NCBI GenBank assembly: GCA_945271245.1
Contig: CALYPF010000027.1
Span: 1 to 33,130 of the forward strand
DNA length: 33,130 bases
Reading direction: 5' to 3'
Source of the DNA: an uncultured Enterobacteriaceae bacterium
Lineage (GTDB): Bacteria > Pseudomonadota > Gammaproteobacteria > Enterobacterales > Enterobacteriaceae
In this document: one piece after another, positions 18,657 through 28,400 of the stretch
Numbering within the stretch: the first letter of the stretch is position 1
Layout: each line of letters begins with the position of its first letter
The notes under the pieces: model-generated
Database searches by the model: none
Seen by the model: the letters and a program-made list of their open reading frames with translations, nothing else
Told to the model about the DNA's origin: nothing
Made by a program: the position numbers and the translations under genes

Positions 18657-21600
18657 GTGAGGCGACTGCCGGGCATTTTGCTACTCACGGGCGCAACGCT
18701 TATCGTTATTGTCGCACTGATAGTGAGTGGTTTGCGTCTGGCGCTGCCGCATCTGGACCGCTGGCGCCCTGCGATACTCACGCAGATTGAGCGCGCCACC
18801 GGTACTCCTGTTTCGCTACAGCACATCCGGGCCAAATGGCGCAATTTCGGGCCGCAGATTGAGATGCGCGACCTGAATATTGGGCTTGAAGACGGCGGGC
18901 ATCTGAACGCATCCCGCGTCACGCTGGCGCTGGATGTCTGGCAAAGCCTGCTGCATATGCGCTGGCAGTTTCGCGACCTCACCTTTTATCAGCTATATCT
19001 ACGCTTAAATCAGCCGACTGCTCAGCGCAGCGGAAAAGGGATTTCCTCCGATCGCGCAACCGATCTCTTTCTAAATCAATTCGACCGTTTTACTTTGCGC
19101 GATAGCCGCGTGAGCTTTCTTACGCCCTCCGGGCAGCGCGCGGAAATCGCTGTCCCTCAGCTTACCTGGCTGAATACTTCCGGGCGCCACCGCGCGGAAG
19201 GGCAAATTAGTATGACGAGCTTTACCGGCCAGCACGGCGTGGTACAAATGCGCATGGATCTCAGGGATAACGGCGGCTTATTAAGCCACGGCCGCGTATG
19301 GATGCAGGCGGATGACGTTGATGTAAAGCCGTGGCTTAGCCACTGGTTGAATGAAAAAATCGATTTGCATGAAGCGCGCTTTAGCCTGCAGGCGTGGATG
19401 CAAATTAAAGACGGGCTTCCCACCGGTGGCGATTTGTTTTTGCGCCAGGGCGGGGCCGCCTGGGCCGGAGAGCAGGATAGCCTGCATCGCCTTAACGTCG
19501 ATGGGCTAACGGCGCACGTCAATGCGCTGCAAAACGGATGGCAAATAAGCATTCCAGATACCCGGATTGACATTGACGGGCGGCGCTGGCCCGCCGGAGC
19601 GCTCAGCCTGGCGTGGCTTCCTGAACAAAGCGTGGGTGGTATAAACAACGAGCGTAGCGCGGAACTGCGGGTACGCGCGGGGAATCTGCGGCTGGAAGAT
19701 CTTCTTCCTTTACGCACCATCGCGCAGAAATTTGCGCCGACGTTGAGTGACGTCTGGAAAAACCTGCGCCCGCAGGGACATTTACAAAAACTGGCGCTGG
19801 ATATCCCGCTGCAGCAGCCGGAGAAGACGCGTTTGCAGGGGCGCTGGCGCGATCTGAGCTGGCAGCAGTGGAAACTGCTGCCCGGCGCGCAGCATGTATC
19901 CGGAGATGTTGCAGGCAGTCTTGAAGACGGCCTGCTTCATCTCAATTTGCACGATGCCGTGATGCCTTATAGCGGCGTTTTCAAAGCGCCGCTTGAGATA
20001 GTGCACGGGGCGGGTGCGTTCCACTGGCGGCACAGTGCGGATGGGTTTTCCCTGCTCGGCCAGCAACTGGACGTGCAGGCAAAAGCGCTGCGCGCGCGCG
20101 GTGATTTTCGCTATAGCCAACTTAATAATGACGCTCCGTGGCTTGGCATTGTTGCAGGCATTAGTACTACCGATGCCGGGCAGGCGTGGCGATATTTCCC
20201 GCATAATCTGATGGGGAACAAACTGGCGGACTATCTCTCCGGTGCGATTCAGGGAGGAAAAGTAGATAACGCAACGCTGGTGTACGGGGGAAACCCACGT
20301 CTGTTTCCCTACAAACACAATGAAGGGCAATTTGAAGTACTGGTACCGCTGCGCGGTGCCACGTTTGCTTTCCAGCCAGGCTGGCCTGCACTACAAAATC
20401 TCGATATGGAACTGGATTTTATTAACGACGGTTTATGGATGAAGGCACCGCAGGTGAAACTGGGCGGCGTGACCGGGCGAAATTTACGGGCGACTATCCC
20501 GGATTATTCGCGCAGCAAATTGTTAATAGATGCAGATATCAGTGGGCCTGGTGAGGCGGTGGGCCCTTATTTCCAGCAAACGCCGCTGAAGAGTTCGTTG
20601 GGCGCGACGCTGGAACAATTGCAGCTTAGCGGCGATGTAAAAGCGCGGCTAAATCTTGATATTCCGCTCGACGGGGAAACGGTGCTGGCAAAAGGTGATG
20701 TGCAGCTACGTAATAACCGCCTATTTATCAAGCCGCTCGATTGTGAACTGGACAGCCTGAGCGGTGATTTTCATTTTGCGAATGGTTATCTAACAAGCCA
20801 GCCGCTTAACGCCCGCTGGTTTCATCAGCCGGTTGCTCTGCGCTTTGAAACGCGGGAAGGGGCGAAAGAGTATCAGGTCGGCATTAATCTGAATGGGCGC
20901 TGGAATCCGGTCGCGATGGGCATACTACCGAAAAAGTTAGATGACGTCGTAGCCGGCGTCGTGCCCTGGCAAGGCGACGTGGCAATTACATTACCCTATC
21001 GCGGCGGTGCCCGGTATCAGGTTAATCTTGCGGGGGATTTAAAAGAAGTAAGTAGTCACTTACCATCGCCGTTAGATAAGTCCGCAGGCGAGCCTTTACC
21101 GGTAAAAGTTAACGCTAATGGCGATCTTACGCATTTTGACCTCAACGCCAGCGCCGGCGGGCAAAGTCACTTTGCCAGCCGTTGGTTATTAGGCAATACC
21201 CTGGAGCTGGAGCGCGGGATTGTTACCACTAAGACGACCAAAAGCCCGGCATTGCCTTCAGCGGCGGGACTGGAGTTGAATCTGCCAGCGCTTAACGGCG
21301 AGGCGTGGCTGGCGCTGTTTCAACGCAAACCGGCGCCGTCGACGACAGCGAAGCTGCGTCTGCCGGAGGTTACTCGCCTGTCGACGCCGGCCTTGACGCT
21401 GGGAGGGCAGCAGTGGCGGAACCTTCAACTAAACGCTCAGCCTTTTTCTGATGGCATGCGCGTCACCGCCCGTGCCAGAGAACTGGATGGCGATTTGACC
21501 ATGAGTAACGGAGCCCCCTGGCAGGCGCAAATTCGCTATCTTTACTATAATCCGCAGCAAAAAAGGCGCGCCGCAGATGATAAAACTGCGCCTGCGCCGC

Positions 21601-22463
21601 TGGCTGATACGCCTGAGCATATTGATTTCCACGGCTGGCCGGACATTGCTTTGCGCTGCGCGGAGTGCTGGCTGTGGGGACAAAAATATGGCCGCATTGA
21701 CGGTGATTTTGCCGTGAAGGGAAGTACGTTAACGCTGCGTAATGGGCTGGTTGACGCCGGGTTTGCCCGACTGACTGTCAATGGTGAATGGATAAACCAA
21801 GCCGACGCGCCGCGCACCTCGCTAAAAGGCGAGCTGGTGGGCAAAAAAATAGATGCTGCTCTTGGTTTTTTTGGGCTGACAACGCCGGTGAAGGGGGCGC
21901 CGTTCGATGCAAAATATGATTTGCACTGGCGCGATGCGCCTTGGCGGCTGGATGAACGGTCGCTAAACGGCATTATTCATAGTCGGCTTGGGAAAGGGCA
22001 GATTGATGATTTTGGCGCGGGCCATGCGGGGCAGCTTCTGCGGTTAATCAGTTTTGATGCGCTGCTGCGTAAACTGAAACTGGATTTCAGCGATACCTTC
22101 GGCCAGGGATTCTATTTTGACTCCGTGCGCAGTACTGCGTGGATAAAAGATGGTGTACTGCATACCGATGATATGCTGGTTGATGGGCTGGAGGCCGATA
22201 TTGCGATGAAAGGTCGCGTGGATTTCGTGCGGCGAGAGCTAAATCTCGACGCAACGGTAACGCCTGCGGTCTCTGCGACAGTCGGCGTTGCGACCGCTTT
22301 TGCGGTTAACCCGATAATCGGTGCCGCCGTGTTTGCCGCAAGCCAGGTGTTAAGCCCGCTGTGGAATAAAATTTCAGTTCTGCGCTATCACATTTCCGGC
22401 CCCATCGATAAGCCGCAAATAAACGAAGTGCTAAGGCAGCCGCGGCGCGAAAAAGCGCAATGA
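18657..22463 (+). CDS. yhdP: AsmA-like phospholipid transport protein YhdP
   Basis: 1268 aa (1266 in E. coli) from a GTG with AAGGAG upstream. YhdP is anchored in the inner membrane by one N-terminal helix (about residues 5-27, LPGILLLTGATLIVIVALIV). A very long periplasmic beta-rich groove spans to the outer membrane. With TamB and YdbH it moves phospholipids to the outer membrane and supports the permeability barrier. An AsmA-like N-terminus (LPHLDRWRPAILTQIERATG) and a DUF3971-type body are seen. The C-terminus is rich in small residues (TPAVSATVGVATAFAVNPII near 1205). It starts 54 bp after rng and runs into tldD 86 bp later. Confidence 0.97.
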   Translation: MRRLPGILLLTGATLIVIVALIVSGLRLALPHLDRWRPAILTQIERATGTPVSLQHIRAKWRNFGPQIEMRDLNIGLEDGGHLNASRVTLALDVWQSLLHMRWQFRDLTFYQLYLRLNQPTAQRSGKGISSDRATDLFLNQFDRFTLRDSRVSFLTPSGQRAEIAVPQLTWLNTSGRHRAEGQISMTSFTGQHGVVQMRMDLRDNGGLLSHGRVWMQADDVDVKPWLSHWLNEKIDLHEARFSLQAWMQIKDGLPTGGDLFLRQGGAAWAGEQDSLHRLNVDGLTAHVNALQNGWQISIPDTRIDIDGRRWPAGALSLAWLPEQSVGGINNERSAELRVRAGNLRLEDLLPLRTIAQKFAPTLSDVWKNLRPQGHLQKLALDIPLQQPEKTRLQGRWRDLSWQQWKLLPGAQHVSGDVAGSLEDGLLHLNLHDAVMPYSGVFKAPLEIVHGAGAFHWRHSADGFSLLGQQLDVQAKALRARGDFRYSQLNNDAPWLGIVAGISTTDAGQAWRYFPHNLMGNKLADYLSGAIQGGKVDNATLVYGGNPRLFPYKHNEGQFEVLVPLRGATFAFQPGWPALQNLDMELDFINDGLWMKAPQVKLGGVTGRNLRATIPDYSRSKLLIDADISGPGEAVGPYFQQTPLKSSLGATLEQLQLSGDVKARLNLDIPLDGETVLAKGDVQLRNNRLFIKPLDCELDSLSGDFHFANGYLTSQPLNARWFHQPVALRFETREGAKEYQVGINLNGRWNPVAMGILPKKLDDVVAGVVPWQGDVAITLPYRGGARYQVNLAGDLKEVSSHLPSPLDKSAGEPLPVKVNANGDLTHFDLNASAGGQSHFASRWLLGNTLELERGIVTTKTTKSPALPSAAGLELNLPALNGEAWLALFQRKPAPSTTAKLRLPEVTRLSTPALTLGGQQWRNLQLNAQPFSDGMRVTARARELDGDLTMSNGAPWQAQIRYLYYNPQQKRRAADDKTAPAPLADTPEHIDFHGWPDIALRCAECWLWGQKYGRIDGDFAVKGSTLTLRNGLVDAGFARLTVNGEWINQADAPRTSLKGELVGKKIDAALGFFGLTTPVKGAPFDAKYDLHWRDAPWRLDERSLNGIIHSRLGKGQIDDFGAGHAGQLLRLISFDALLRKLKLDFSDTFGQGFYFDSVRSTAWIKDGVLHTDDMLVDGLEADIAMKGRVDFVRRELNLDATVTPAVSATVGVATAFAVNPIIGAAVFAASQVLSPLWNKISVLRYHISGPIDKPQINEVLRQPRREKAQ

Positions 22464-22510
22464 TTGACGCGCGCCGGGAATTGCCTCAAGCTCACTGAAT
22501 AAACCCGTAT

Positions 22511-22528
22511 GCGCCGGACAGCCGGCGC
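22511..22528 (+). repeat. Small hairpin between yhdP and tldD
   Basis: GCGCCGG, loop ACAG, CCGGCGC forms a perfect 7-bp GC stem without a T run. It is unlikely to stop transcription and may stabilise the upstream mRNA or lower flow into tldD. Confidence 0.55.
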
Positions 22529-22549
22529 GGAACGCATGAGTAATCATCA

Positions 22550-23995
22550 ATGACCCTTAATCTTGTCAGTGAGCAGTTACTTGCTGCTCATGGTCTGAGC
22601 CATCAGCATCTGTTTTCTATCCTTGAACAGCTATCCGAGCGCCGTCTTGATTACGGCGACCTTTATTTTCAGTCCAGCTACCATGAGTCGTGGGTACTGG
22701 AAGATAAAATTATTAAAGACGGTTCCTGGAATATTGACCAGGGCCTCGGCGTGCGTGCGGTAAGCGGCGAGAAAACCGGCTTTGCCTATGCAGACCAGAT
22801 AAACCTGCTATCGCTGGAGCAAAGCGCGCAGGCTGCGCGCAGTATTGTGCGGGAACAGGGAAATGGAAAAGCCCGAGCGCTGGTAGGGGGTGAACATAAA
22901 CCTTTATATATGGCGATCGATCCGCTTCAAAGTATGACGCGTGAAGAAAAATTGAATATTCTGCGCCGGGTGGATGCGGTGGCGCGGGCAGAAGATACGC
23001 GCGTTCAGGAAGTGAACGCCAGCCTGAGCGGCGTCTATGAACTGATTCTGGTCGCCGCCACGGACGGTACGCTGGCGGCGGATGTTCGCCCGCTGGTGCG
23101 TTTGTCCGTGAGTGTCCAGGTTGAGGAAGATGGTAAGCGTGAACGCGGTTCAAGCGGCGGCGGTGGACGCTTCGGCTATGAATGGTTTTTGGCACCGGTA
23201 AACGGTGAGGTGCGCGCTGAAGCCTGGGCGAAAGAGGCGGTACGTATGGCGCTGGTCAATCTTTCCGCCGTCGCGGCACCGGCCGGAACATTGCCCGTGG
23301 TTCTCGGCGCCGGCTGGCCTGGCGTTTTACTGCATGAGGCGGTTGGCCATGGGCTGGAAGGTGATTTTAATCGCCGGGGGACGTCGGTATTTAGCGGGCA
23401 GATGGGCGAGCTGGTGGCTTCACCGCTGTGCACCGTTGTTGATGATGGCACAATGACCAATCGTCGCGGTTCACTCGCCATCGACGATGAAGGGGTTCCC
23501 GGCCAGTATAATGTGCTGATTGAAAATGGCATCCTGAAAGGTTTCATGCAGGATAAGCTAAATGCGCGCCTGATGGGTTTGCAGCCTACGGGTAACGGGC
23601 GTCGTGAGTCTTACGCGCATCTGCCAATGCCGCGAATGACCAATACGTATATGCTGGCAGGTGAATCCACGCCGCAGGAAATTATTGAATCCGTTGACTA
23701 CGGCCTGTACGCACCTAATTTCGGCGGTGGGCAAGTGGATATTACCTCCGGGAAATTTGTCTTTTCAACCTCAGAAGCCTATCTGATTGAGAAAGGGAAA
23801 GTGACGCGCGCGGTGAAAGGCGCGACGCTGATTGGCTCCGGAATCGAAGCCATGCAGCAGATATCCATGGTGGGAAATGACTTAGCGCTGGATAACGGCG
23901 TGGGCGTTTGTGGTAAAGAGGGGCAAAGTGTGCCTGTCGGCGTGGGCCAGCCTACGCTAAAAGTCGATAAACTGACCGTCGGCGGTACGGCATAA
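22550..23995 (+). CDS. tldD: Metalloprotease TldD
   Basis: 481 aa, the family length. TldD with its partner TldE (PmbA, not in this window) forms a heterodimeric zinc protease that trims unfolded peptides, processes microcin B17 and degrades the antitoxin CcdA. The zinc-binding HEAVGH motif is at residues 262-267 in [13 protein letters not shown], which marks this as the catalytic TldD partner. The third ligand Cys is expected near the C-terminus and may lie in [20 protein letters not shown]. The gene follows yhdP in the same direction, as in E. coli. Confidence 0.98.
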   Translation: MTLNLVSEQLLAAHGLSHQHLFSILEQLSERRLDYGDLYFQSSYHESWVLEDKIIKDGSWNIDQGLGVRAVSGEKTGFAYADQINLLSLEQSAQAARSIVREQGNGKARALVGGEHKPLYMAIDPLQSMTREEKLNILRRVDAVARAEDTRVQEVNASLSGVYELILVAATDGTLAADVRPLVRLSVSVQVEEDGKRERGSSGGGGRFGYEWFLAPVNGEVRAEAWAKEAVRMALVNLSAVAAPAGTLPVVLGAGWPGVLLHEAVGHGLEGDFNRRGTSVFSGQMGELVASPLCTVVDDGTMTNRRGSLAIDDEGVPGQYNVLIENGILKGFMQDKLNARLMGLQPTGNGRRESYAHLPMPRMTNTYMLAGESTPQEIIESVDYGLYAPNFGGGQVDITSGKFVFSTSEAYLIEKGKVTRAVKGATLIGSGIEAMQQISMVGNDLALDNGVGVCGKEGQSVPVGVGQPTLKVDKLTVGGTA

Positions 23996-24019
23996 ACTTT
24001 CTTCCGGCGGGGCGGGAAG

Positions 24020-24961
24020 TTAGCGCTCGCTTCGCCTGCCACTGCTGCCTCTGCGCATATCCTGATAAAGCTGCGCGACTTTCACGAAATAATCGCTCAG
24101 ATAGTTGATACAAACCTGCACTTTAAGCGGCAGCTTGTCTTTTTCGGTATAGAGCGCGTAAACCGGTCTGGGTGCAGACTGATAGCGCGGGAGCAAAACT
24201 TCCAGTTCACCGCTGTTTACACCGTTAATTACCCACATCAGCGGCACATATGCGATGCCCGCGCCGACGGAAATCCAGCGCGTCAGCGTCATCGGGTCAT
24301 TCGTGACAAACCGGCCTTTTGGCGTCAGCCGCGTTGAAATTCCTTCCGGAGCGACCAGCTCGAACTCATTGTCAGGGCGAACGCTATAGGCTATCCAGGA
24401 ATGATTGACTAAGTCCGTCGGTTTTTCCGGCGTGCCATATTGGGCTAAATAGCCCCGCGAGGCACAAACCACCATGGGCATTGCGCCCAGTTTACGTGAG
24501 AACAGGCTGGAGTCTTGCAGTGATCCAACGCGGATAACCAGATCCAAACCATCGGCAATCAGATCCGGTGCGGGGATGCCGGTCACTAAATTGACCGTGA
24601 GGCCCGGATATTCTCGCAGCATATCGGCGGTCATACTCGCCAGGATATTTTGCGCCATCGTTGAAGAACTGCCGATGCGTAACGTGCCGGTAGGCGTGTT
24701 ATTAAATGCATAAAGCTGTTCATGAACCGCGTGCGCTTCCTGTAGCATTTTTCGGCAGCCCTGATAATAGATTTTCCCGGCTTCTGTCAGGCCAATGCTG
24801 CGCGTACTGCGGTTAAGCAGTTTAACCTGTAGCTCGTTTTCCAGTTGAGATATGGTCTGACTAATTGAGGATACGCTCATTTGTAGCTGGCGCGCGGCTG
24901 CGGTAAACGAGCCAAATTCCACAACGCTTGCAAACACGGACATGTGTTTTAATCGATTCAT
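24020..24961 (-). CDS. aaeR: LysR-type regulator AaeR
   Basis: 313 aa. AaeR activates the aaeXAB efflux operon in response to aromatic carboxylic acids such as p-hydroxybenzoate. The N-terminal winged helix-turn-helix spans about residues 1-60 (SFTAAARQLQMSVSSISQTI for the recognition region). The C-terminal substrate-binding fold follows from about residue 90. It is divergent from aaeX across a 182-bp gap, the usual LysR layout. It converges with tldD with 24 bp between stops, so the two 3' ends face each other with no room for a separate terminator. Confidence 0.96.
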   Translation of the reverse strand: MNRLKHMSVFASVVEFGSFTAAARQLQMSVSSISQTISQLENELQVKLLNRSTRSIGLTEAGKIYYQGCRKMLQEAHAVHEQLYAFNNTPTGTLRIGSSSTMAQNILASMTADMLREYPGLTVNLVTGIPAPDLIADGLDLVIRVGSLQDSSLFSRKLGAMPMVVCASRGYLAQYGTPEKPTDLVNHSWIAYSVRPDNEFELVAPEGISTRLTPKGRFVTNDPMTLTRWISVGAGIAYVPLMWVINGVNSGELEVLLPRYQSAPRPVYALYTEKDKLPLKVQVCINYLSDYFVKVAQLYQDMRRGSSGRRSER

Positions 24962-24976
24962 TATTCACTCTGGCTT

Positions 24977-24998
24977 AAAAGTGATTTAGATCACAAGT
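24977..24998. promoter_or_regulatory. Candidate CRP binding site in the aaeR-aaeX gap
   Basis: GTGA (24981-24984), six bases TTTAGA, TCAC (24991-24994) with flanking AAAA and AAGT matches the CRP consensus core TGTGA-N6-TCACA with only one mismatch. It is centred 27 bp upstream of the aaeR start codon and about 156 bp from aaeX, so aaeR is the more likely target. Confidence 0.5.
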
Positions 24999-25011
24999 AA
25001 TAGATAACAGG

Positions 25012-25027
25012 TTAACAGTTACGTTAA
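25012..25027. promoter_or_regulatory. Possible AaeR operator dyad
   Basis: TTAAC, six bases AGTTAC, GTTAA forms a small inverted repeat in the divergent aaeR-aaeX region, next to a TATACT (25028-25033) that could be a -10 for aaeX. LysR proteins often bind such dyads, but the link to AaeR is an inference. Confidence 0.25.
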
Positions 25028-25143
25028 TATACTATTTTTAACAAAACCAACGGCGCGATTTCTCCCTCGCACCTTCCGCCATTCTCTTCGTGGCGCCGCT
25101 GGTAAACAATAAACGGTCACCTGCTTGTACTTCCAGGATTAAC

Positions 25144-25347
25144 ATGAGTTTATTTCCGGTTATCGTGGTTTTCGGACTTTCGTTTCCACCGATATTCGTT
25201 GAGCTGCTTCTTTCACTGGCGATTTTTTGGCTGGTGCGGCGCGTGCTTACCCCTACGGGGATCTATGATTTTGTCTGGCACCCGGCGCTGTTTAATACGG
25301 CCCTGTACTGCTGCCTGTTTTGGTTGATATCGCGCTTGTTTGTTTGA
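25144..25347 (+). CDS. aaeX: Small membrane protein AaeX
   Basis: 67 aa from ATG 25144, the E. coli length. An in-frame upstream extension is rejected because it lies in the regulatory gap. The protein is almost all hydrophobic, with two membrane segments (about residues 4-28 and 45-66) and the DUF1656 pattern [19 protein letters not shown] (here [17 protein letters not shown]). It belongs to the aaeXAB efflux operon for aromatic carboxylic acids. Its own role is not established. It ends 7 bp before the aaeA GTG. Confidence 0.95.
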   Translation: MSLFPVIVVFGLSFPPIFVELLLSLAIFWLVRRVLTPTGIYDFVWHPALFNTALYCCLFWLISRLFV

Positions 25348-25354
25348 GGTTGAT

Positions 25355-26287
25355 GTGAAAACGCTAACAAGAAAATTGCTCCGCACCGGCGTGACGCTGG
25401 TGCTGGTTCTTATTGCCATCATTGCTATTTTCCGTATCTGGAGCTTTTATACGGAGTCGCCATGGACGCGCGACGCGCGTTTTACCGCCGATGTTGTCGC
25501 TATTGCCCCCGATGTTGCAGGGCTGATAACGGACGTACAGGTTCATGATAATCAACCGGTGCGAAAAGGGCAGATATTATTCACCGTGGATAAACCGCGC
25601 TACCAGCAGGCGCTGGCGCAGGCTGAGGCGGACGTCGGCTATTATGAAGCGCTGGTGAATGAAAAGCGGCGCGAAGCCGGGCGACGTAATCGCTTAGGCA
25701 TCCAGGCCATGTCTCGCGAAGAGATAGAACAATCGAATAATGGTTTGCAGACTTCGCTGCATCAGTTAGCTAAGGCCCAGGCGACGCGCGATTTGGCAAA
25801 GCTGGACTTAGAACGCACGACCGTTCGCGCGCCGTCTGACGGATGGATAACCAATCTTAATGTTTACGTCGGCGAGTTTATTACGCGCGGCTCCACCGCA
25901 GTTGCGTTAGTAAAAAAAGACTCATTTTATATTCTGGCTTATATGGAAGAGACTAAGCTTCATGGGATTAGGCCGGGCTATCGTGCAGAGATCACGCCGC
26001 TCGGTAGCAACCGCGTATTGAAAGGCACCGTTGAAAGTATCTCCGCCGGGGTGACTAATGCCAGCAGTAAAAATGACAGTAAAGGCATGGCGACGGTGGA
26101 CTCCAATCTGGAGTGGGTTCGCCTGGCACAGCGTGTTCCGGTGCGTATCCGCCTGGATGAGCGGGTCGGTAATTTGTTCCCTGCTGGCACTACGGCGACT
26201 ATCGTGATAACCGGCGCCCGCGATCGTCGTGAACAGCAGCACTCTCCCTTCATGCGGTTACTGCATCGTCTGCGTGAGTTTGGCTAA
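25355..26287 (+). CDS. aaeA: Aromatic carboxylic acid efflux pump, membrane fusion subunit AaeA
   Basis: 310 aa from the GTG at 25355, the exact E. coli length. A frame open from 25340 would overlap aaeX and is rejected. AaeA is a HlyD/EmrA-type periplasmic adaptor that works with AaeB to export p-hydroxybenzoate and related acids. One N-terminal membrane helix (about residues 11-31) is followed by lipoyl halves ([15 protein letters not shown] and [18 protein letters not shown]) that flank an alpha-helical hairpin (about 75-145). A beta-barrel follows. It is 6 bp upstream of aaeB. Confidence 0.97.
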   Translation: MKTLTRKLLRTGVTLVLVLIAIIAIFRIWSFYTESPWTRDARFTADVVAIAPDVAGLITDVQVHDNQPVRKGQILFTVDKPRYQQALAQAEADVGYYEALVNEKRREAGRRNRLGIQAMSREEIEQSNNGLQTSLHQLAKAQATRDLAKLDLERTTVRAPSDGWITNLNVYVGEFITRGSTAVALVKKDSFYILAYMEETKLHGIRPGYRAEITPLGSNRVLKGTVESISAGVTNASSKNDSKGMATVDSNLEWVRLAQRVPVRIRLDERVGNLFPAGTTATIVITGARDRREQQHSPFMRLLHRLREFG

Positions 26288-26293
26288 GCGGGT

Positions 26294-28261
26294 ATGGGCT
26301 TTCTGACGATTTCACACCTGCATTTACGCTTTGCGGTCAAGCTGGCCACGGCCGTATTGCTGGCGCTTTTTATCGGTTTCCATTTCCAACTGGTCACGCC
26401 GCGCTGGGCGGCGCTAACTGCGGCGATAGTCGCTGCCGGACCAGCGTTTGCTGCAGGTGGAGAGCCATACTCCGGCGCAATCCGCTATCGCGGTATGTTA
26501 AGGATTGCCGGTACTTTTATTGGCTGTATCGCCGCGCTGGTTATTATCACATCGCTGATCCGCGCGCCGGTAGTGATGCTGCTGGTGGGCTGTATCTGGG
26601 CAGGATTTTGTACCTGGATCTCTTCACTGGTGCGCATTGAGAACTCTTATGCCTGGGGGCTATCCGGCTATACGGCGCTGATTATTATCATTAGCATCGA
26701 ACATGCGCCACTGACCGCGCCGCAGCTTGCTATTGAGCGCTGTAGTGAGATTGTCATCGGGATTATCTGCGCCATAGTGGCTGATTTGCTGTTTTCCCCG
26801 CGCTCTATTAAGCAGGAAATCGATCGCGAGCTTGATGGATTATTAGTCGATCAGTACAAACTGATGCAGCTTTGCCTCGCCCATGAAGACGCTGAAGCGG
26901 TAGACAATGCGTGGAGCAGCCTGGTACGGCGTACCACCGCATTAGATGGAATGCGCAGCAATTTGAATATAGAGTCGTCGCGCTGGCGGCGCGCCAATCG
27001 CCGTTTGCAGGTGATTAACACACTGTCGCTGACGATGATCACTCAGGCCTGTGAAAGTTTTTTGATTCAAAATACCCGCCCTCAGGCTTTCCCTCATGAG
27101 TATAAGGCGCTTTTTTCACAGCCGGCGGAAACCGCGCTGGAAGTCCATAACCGGCTGAAGGCGGCTCGCCAGGTTTTTGCCGGCGCCGGACAAAAAGATA
27201 TTCCGGTGACGCTCTATAGCTGGGTCAGTAGCGCGACGCGCTATCTGCTGTTAAAACGCGGCGTGCAGGGGAATACGCGCATCAGCGCTATCGAGAATGG
27301 AGTACTGACTGGTGAAACAATTATTAAACCGGTTTCTGCCGAGCGGCATCATGCGATGGTCAATTTCTGGCGTACAACCTTGGCCAGCGCGCTGGGGACA
27401 CTGTTTTGGCTATGGACCGGCTGGACATCGGGCAGTTCGGCAATGGTGATGATCGCTGTTGTAACCTCTCTGGCGATGCGTCTGCCTAACCCTAAGATGG
27501 TCGCAATCGATTTTCTATACGGCATGATTGCCGCGTTGCCCATTGGAGCATTCTACTTTCTGGTGGTGCTGCCTTCGACGCAGCAAAGCATGCTGTTGCT
27601 ATGCCTGAGTATGGGGCTATTTGCGTTTTTTATCGGTATTGAAGTGCAAAAACGCAGGCTGGGAACTCTTGGCGCGATGGCCGGAACGATTAACACGCTG
27701 GTGTTAAGCAACCCAATGACTTTTCAGTTCAATATGTTCCTGGATAGCGCGCTGGGGCAACTGGTCGGCGTGGCGCTGGCGCTGCTCGTCATTTTGCTGG
27801 TACGCGATAATTCCCGGGAATATACCGGGCGCACCCTGTTAAATCAGTTTGTTTCTGCGGCCGTGTCGGCGCTAACCACCAATAAAGCGCGCCGCAGAGA
27901 AAACCATTTGCCTGCGCTTTATCAGCAGCTTTTCCTGCTGCTTAACAAGTTCCCCGGGGATATCGCAAAATTTCGGCTGGCGCTGACGTTGATTATTGCG
28001 CATCAGCGCCTGCGAAACGCGCCGATTCCAGAGAATGACGATCTATCAGCTTTCCACCGGATACTCAGGCAAACGGCGGATCGCGTTATTTCGGCATCCA
28101 GTGATGCAAAGCGCGCGCTCTACTTTCACCAGCTTCAGGAAGAACTTGAAATTTATCAGGATAAGCTGCGGTTCTGGGAAGCACCGCTGCAGGTAACGGA
28201 GCCGCTGCGACGATTAGCTTATATTCTGAATAAATATCAGCACGTGCTTACAGAAAGCTAA
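26294..28261 (+). CDS. aaeB: Aromatic carboxylic acid efflux pump subunit AaeB
   Basis: 655 aa, the E. coli length. AaeB is the inner-membrane transporter of the pump, a member of the aromatic acid exporter (ArAE) family. The protein has two similar hydrophobic blocks (about residues 10-165 and 350-495), each of five to six helices, and each followed by a soluble cytoplasmic helical domain. In E. coli the pump acts as a relief valve when aromatic acids build up. The start ATG lies 6 bp after aaeA, so translation is likely coupled. A terminator-like hairpin follows at 28338. Confidence 0.97.
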   Translation: MGFLTISHLHLRFAVKLATAVLLALFIGFHFQLVTPRWAALTAAIVAAGPAFAAGGEPYSGAIRYRGMLRIAGTFIGCIAALVIITSLIRAPVVMLLVGCIWAGFCTWISSLVRIENSYAWGLSGYTALIIIISIEHAPLTAPQLAIERCSEIVIGIICAIVADLLFSPRSIKQEIDRELDGLLVDQYKLMQLCLAHEDAEAVDNAWSSLVRRTTALDGMRSNLNIESSRWRRANRRLQVINTLSLTMITQACESFLIQNTRPQAFPHEYKALFSQPAETALEVHNRLKAARQVFAGAGQKDIPVTLYSWVSSATRYLLLKRGVQGNTRISAIENGVLTGETIIKPVSAERHHAMVNFWRTTLASALGTLFWLWTGWTSGSSAMVMIAVVTSLAMRLPNPKMVAIDFLYGMIAALPIGAFYFLVVLPSTQQSMLLLCLSMGLFAFFIGIEVQKRRLGTLGAMAGTINTLVLSNPMTFQFNMFLDSALGQLVGVALALLVILLVRDNSREYTGRTLLNQFVSAAVSALTTNKARRRENHLPALYQQLFLLLNKFPGDIAKFRLALTLIIAHQRLRNAPIPENDDLSAFHRILRQTADRVISASSDAKRALYFHQLQEELEIYQDKLRFWEAPLQVTEPLRRLAYILNKYQHVLTES

Positions 28262-28337
28262 CCCGGCGGCATTCCGTGGTTGATAGCGGGGTGCGCCAAA
28301 TACCCGCCTGACTAAATTAGTTGCGATAGATTTCTCC

Positions 28338-28362
28338 AGCCGGCCGCTTTGCGCCGGCTTTT
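28338..28362 (+). terminator. Terminator of aaeXAB
   Basis: AGCCGGC, an 8-base loop, GCCGGCT then TTT forms a 7-bp GC-rich stem with a short T tract, 76 bp after the aaeB stop. It separates the pump operon from the aldehyde dehydrogenase downstream. Confidence 0.7.
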
Positions 28363-28400
28363 CTATACTTACCTCTTTGATGTGAATACAGGAGGTGAAT

